This document shows, one piece after another, positions 61,806 through 64,000 of a stretch of 64,000 bases of DNA (within the stretch, counting starts at the first letter, position 1; each line of letters opens with the position of its first letter). This stretch comes from Trichobilharzia regenti (Eukaryota; Platyhelminthes; Trematoda; Strigeidida; Schistosomatidae), in assembly GCA_944472135.2 (NCBI GenBank), contig OX235267.1, forward strand, positions 19,203,452 through 19,267,451, in the 5' to 3' direction. Made by a program: the position numbers and the translations under genes. The notes beneath the pieces were generated by a model. It was not told where the DNA came from. It saw only the letters and a list, made by a program, of their open reading frames with translations, and searched no databases.

Positions 61806-63129
61806 TTAAATCTAATAAATATTTGAGGGAACTGAAACGACGAATTCTACGAGTCGTCATGTATAATTCTTCTCGCTGTTATTGGACAGTGAAATTCAAT
61901 AGTGAAAGGAAAATATAAGCTGCACTGATTGTTTATTCAGAGCATAAGTTAGACTGTTTGAGCGTGAATGAAAATGGCTTTAGCCTAGTTTCCTAAAAGT
62001 AGAGTGAACTAGTTAGAAGTAGTGAGATGTTGCTTTATATATGAAATTCGACGTATTTTGATTGCGTATAATACATAATTATGTGACGTCCATGTTTTAA
62101 CAGCAATACTGAGGAAGCGATTTAAAATAAGATTCCTGTATACCATATGACTTACGTAATGTGGAGATTTGACAGAATTGCAAATCATTTACCAACCTCA
62201 GGACAAAATGTTCTATCATATATTTGTTTCATAAAGAATATATGAGTGATTGGTTGTCAATAGAGAGAGATGAACAATAAGTTCAACAAAGATATCTTTC
62301 CAGCTATTTCATTCTCGAAAGCTACACAATCGCATTTAGTTTTCGGTTCGACTCCTTAGTTCTCCTTTTTTGTTTTTTTTATTCCTCTCAAATTTGTTCA
62401 TTTCAGTGATGAAAACTACTATGTCAATTCGTTTTGGTTCTCATCTCGTGTTCATCTGTACTCATTATAAATCTGTTTTACACATAACGCAACTTTTTCT
62501 TAATCCTGTGTAGTTTTGTTTCTAAGCCTCTTATAATTTATATTCACACTTTTAGACTTTCATATCAAGTTGGAAACTATTATCAGATTAAATCTCCATT
62601 ATTGCGTAGCATTAAACAGTAATTGTATTAGTGTAAATTTATGTAAATAAATGCAATTTTACAGCTTTTTGGTATGAAATCATCGGAAAGGTATCTTTGC
62701 TGAAGTCATAGTTCTTGTCTCCTTGATGTCCTTATGAGCATTTTCCGCTATTTGATTGATTGTCGACTGATTCCAAGCTCGCTCTTTGCCATTTCATTCG
62801 CATTCTAGAAAATCTGAATGACGCTTCACATATTTGTCACAAACAGAATAATGTTTTCGAATTTTACACTTCTGGTCTTTTACCCCATGCACCTAATTCG
62901 CAGTAGAATTTTCAGATGTAGCAGATTGATGTTGATTCATTCCTTATACTTGTTTTCCCGTTTATATCAATAGATAAAACTTCATTCATCAGTCTTTACC
63001 TCCACTATTCTGTATACAACTATAAGTCGATCTTGCGACGAATTTTAGATGTCAAATCCTGGTATTTAAGTCAAAATGGCATCCAATAGAGCATGTTGCA
63101 GACTTCAAGATTTCGACGATTCACAAATT
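61806..63129. other. Unassigned AT-rich sequence
   Basis: About 1.3 kb with no supported gene or familiar repeat. Confidence 0.5.
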
Positions 63130-63755
63130 TAGCTAATATATGTGTAAAACTTGGGCGCTGTGTTAGTAAGTAACTCCATATTAGTTTGTTTACTAGATAT
63201 ATCACACAGTGAAACAGTATTATTTACTGGATGACGTTTCGAACAAAATTTATTGTTCATAATCATTTCAATTTTTGTCACACGACTTCGAGATTTTATT
63301 TTTATAGTTTTCTCTGTCTTCTCCTATTTGTCGTATGGGCGGTAGAGCTTTCCATATATCTGGGACAGGTGTTGAATCATTCCTATTACATGTATTTGCA
63401 GTTGATTCGATAAACAAAGCTTCTGTTATCAATCTCTCCCTATACCCTGTGACATTAAATTTTAAAACTGTCATCCTATCTCATCCTATTGTATGGTAGT
63501 GTGTAACTGCATGTAGTGCTATAGCTGGACTCCTCTCTAGATTTCTTATCTTATTCGGGTCAACCGGTCTAGATTTAGCTAGGTTTTTATGTTCGGTTAG
63601 TCTGACTGCCCCTGTTCTACTAGTTTGACCTATGTATTTGACCTCACAATCATTGCAAGGTATTAGATAAACTAAATTTTGTTTTAATGCCAAACCCACA
63701 AACTCAATTAGAAACAAGCTTTGTCGGTCAAAGGATCCTGTAGAGCCGTTGAAAC
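63130..63755 (-). mobile_element. Penelope-like element 3' part, minus strand
   Basis: GIY-YIG coding sequence at about 63685-63268 and a 3' region to about 63130 ending near AACACAGCGCCCAAGTTTT. The segment shares its terminus with 53181-53345. Confidence 0.75.
63268..63690 (-). pseudogene. Penelope-like GIY-YIG endonuclease, C-terminal region
   Basis: Minus strand: NLVYLIPCNDCEVKYIGQTS, then TGAVRLTEHK, the GIY-YIG signature (here VYL ... YIG) with the Cys pair typical of Penelope-like elements; then ALHAVTHYHTIG and, after one in-frame TGA at 63481-63483, TVLKFNVTGYRERLITEALF and the NRNDSTPVPDIW end. The stop lies next to a direct duplication AGGATGAGATAGGATGA. The endonuclease nicks target DNA during insertion. 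The reverse transcriptase part is absent. Confidence 0.8.
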
Positions 63756-64000
63756 AAAACAAAATTTAGTTTATCTAATACCTTGCAATGATTGTGAGGT
63801 CAAATACATAGGTCAAACTAGTAGAACAGGGGCAGTCAGACTAACCGAACATAAAAACCTAGCTAAATCTAGACCGGTTGACCCGAATAAGATAAGAAAT
63901 CTAGAGAGGAGTCCAGCTATAGCACTACATGCAGTTACACACTACCATACAATAGGATGAGATAGGATGACAGTTTTAAAATTTAATGTCACAGGGTATA
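63756..64000 (+). pseudogene. Penelope-like GIY-YIG endonuclease, inverted second copy, runs off the window
   Basis: Exact reverse complement of 63441-63685 (245 of 245 bases compared), with a 70-bp spacer between. It carries the same GIY-YIG motif and the same in-frame TGA (63958-63960). The element continues beyond the window edge. Confidence 0.85.

Noticed and set aside
1..64000. CRISPR arrays, bacterial operons, ribosome binding sites, rRNA genes
   Set aside because: The sequence is eukaryotic, with introns and retroelements. No regularly spaced repeat array or rRNA sequence was seen.

Overview
The window looks like a repeat-dense stretch of a digenean flatworm genome, most likely a schistosome or a close relative. 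The reasons are: AT-rich sequence with few host exons, a tRNA-derived SINE carrying a hammerhead ribozyme (the Sm-alpha type known from schistosomes), a Merlin DNA transposon, CR1-like and RTE-like LINEs, BEL/Pao-like LTR elements and Penelope-like elements. No sequence search was run, so the organism call rests on this family mix only.

Left part (1-18.9 kb). A decayed CR1-like LINE (21-2440) is interrupted by a short tailed repeat, R1, and by a 228-bp insertion with a hammerhead-like core and a 13-bp direct repeat. A Merlin remnant and a second R1 copy follow. A plus-strand BEL-like 3' end (3263-4793) has a CR1 element (CR1-A, 4794 to about 10990) inside its LTR. CR1-A has an intact 1098-codon endonuclease/reverse transcriptase ORF, and its ORF1 is split by an 892-bp Merlin copy with an 8-bp target duplication. 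Then come minus-strand BEL-like copies sharing one LTR (11521-17035), an opposed BEL-like fragment, and a solo LTR with a perfect 5-bp target duplication.

Middle part (21.7-37.3 kb). This is a nested set. A CR1-like element with a PHD-type zinc finger (CR1-C) is cut inside its reverse transcriptase by a 10.4-kb BEL-like copy (25741-36180, target duplication GCCAT). That copy itself contains a near complete CR1-like element (CR1-B, 28608-34035) and an R1-tailed insertion. With insertions removed, the BEL-like internal region is about 3.23 kb. It encodes one Gag-like protein with a hydrophobic C-terminal segment and no protease, reverse transcriptase, RNase H or integrase, so it looks non-autonomous.

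Right part (38.5-64 kb). Minus-strand LINE remnants D1, D2 and E are interrupted by RTE 3' fragments. Next comes the one host gene I can name: ARL2BP (BART), plus strand, in four exons between 47.6 and 53.6 kb. Its last intron holds a Penelope-like element, and a hammerhead SINE lies just past its stop codon. After it sits a very large inverted repeat: 2.76-kb arms at 53910-56668 and 59047-61805, colinear without indels and nearly identical, around a 2.38-kb spacer. The arms duplicate a pair of exons of an unrecognised gene. The window ends in a second inverted repeat of at least 245 bp made from the GIY-YIG end of another Penelope-like element.

Most coding sequence belongs to mobile elements. 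Only CR1-A ORF2 and CR1-B ORF1 are long and undamaged.
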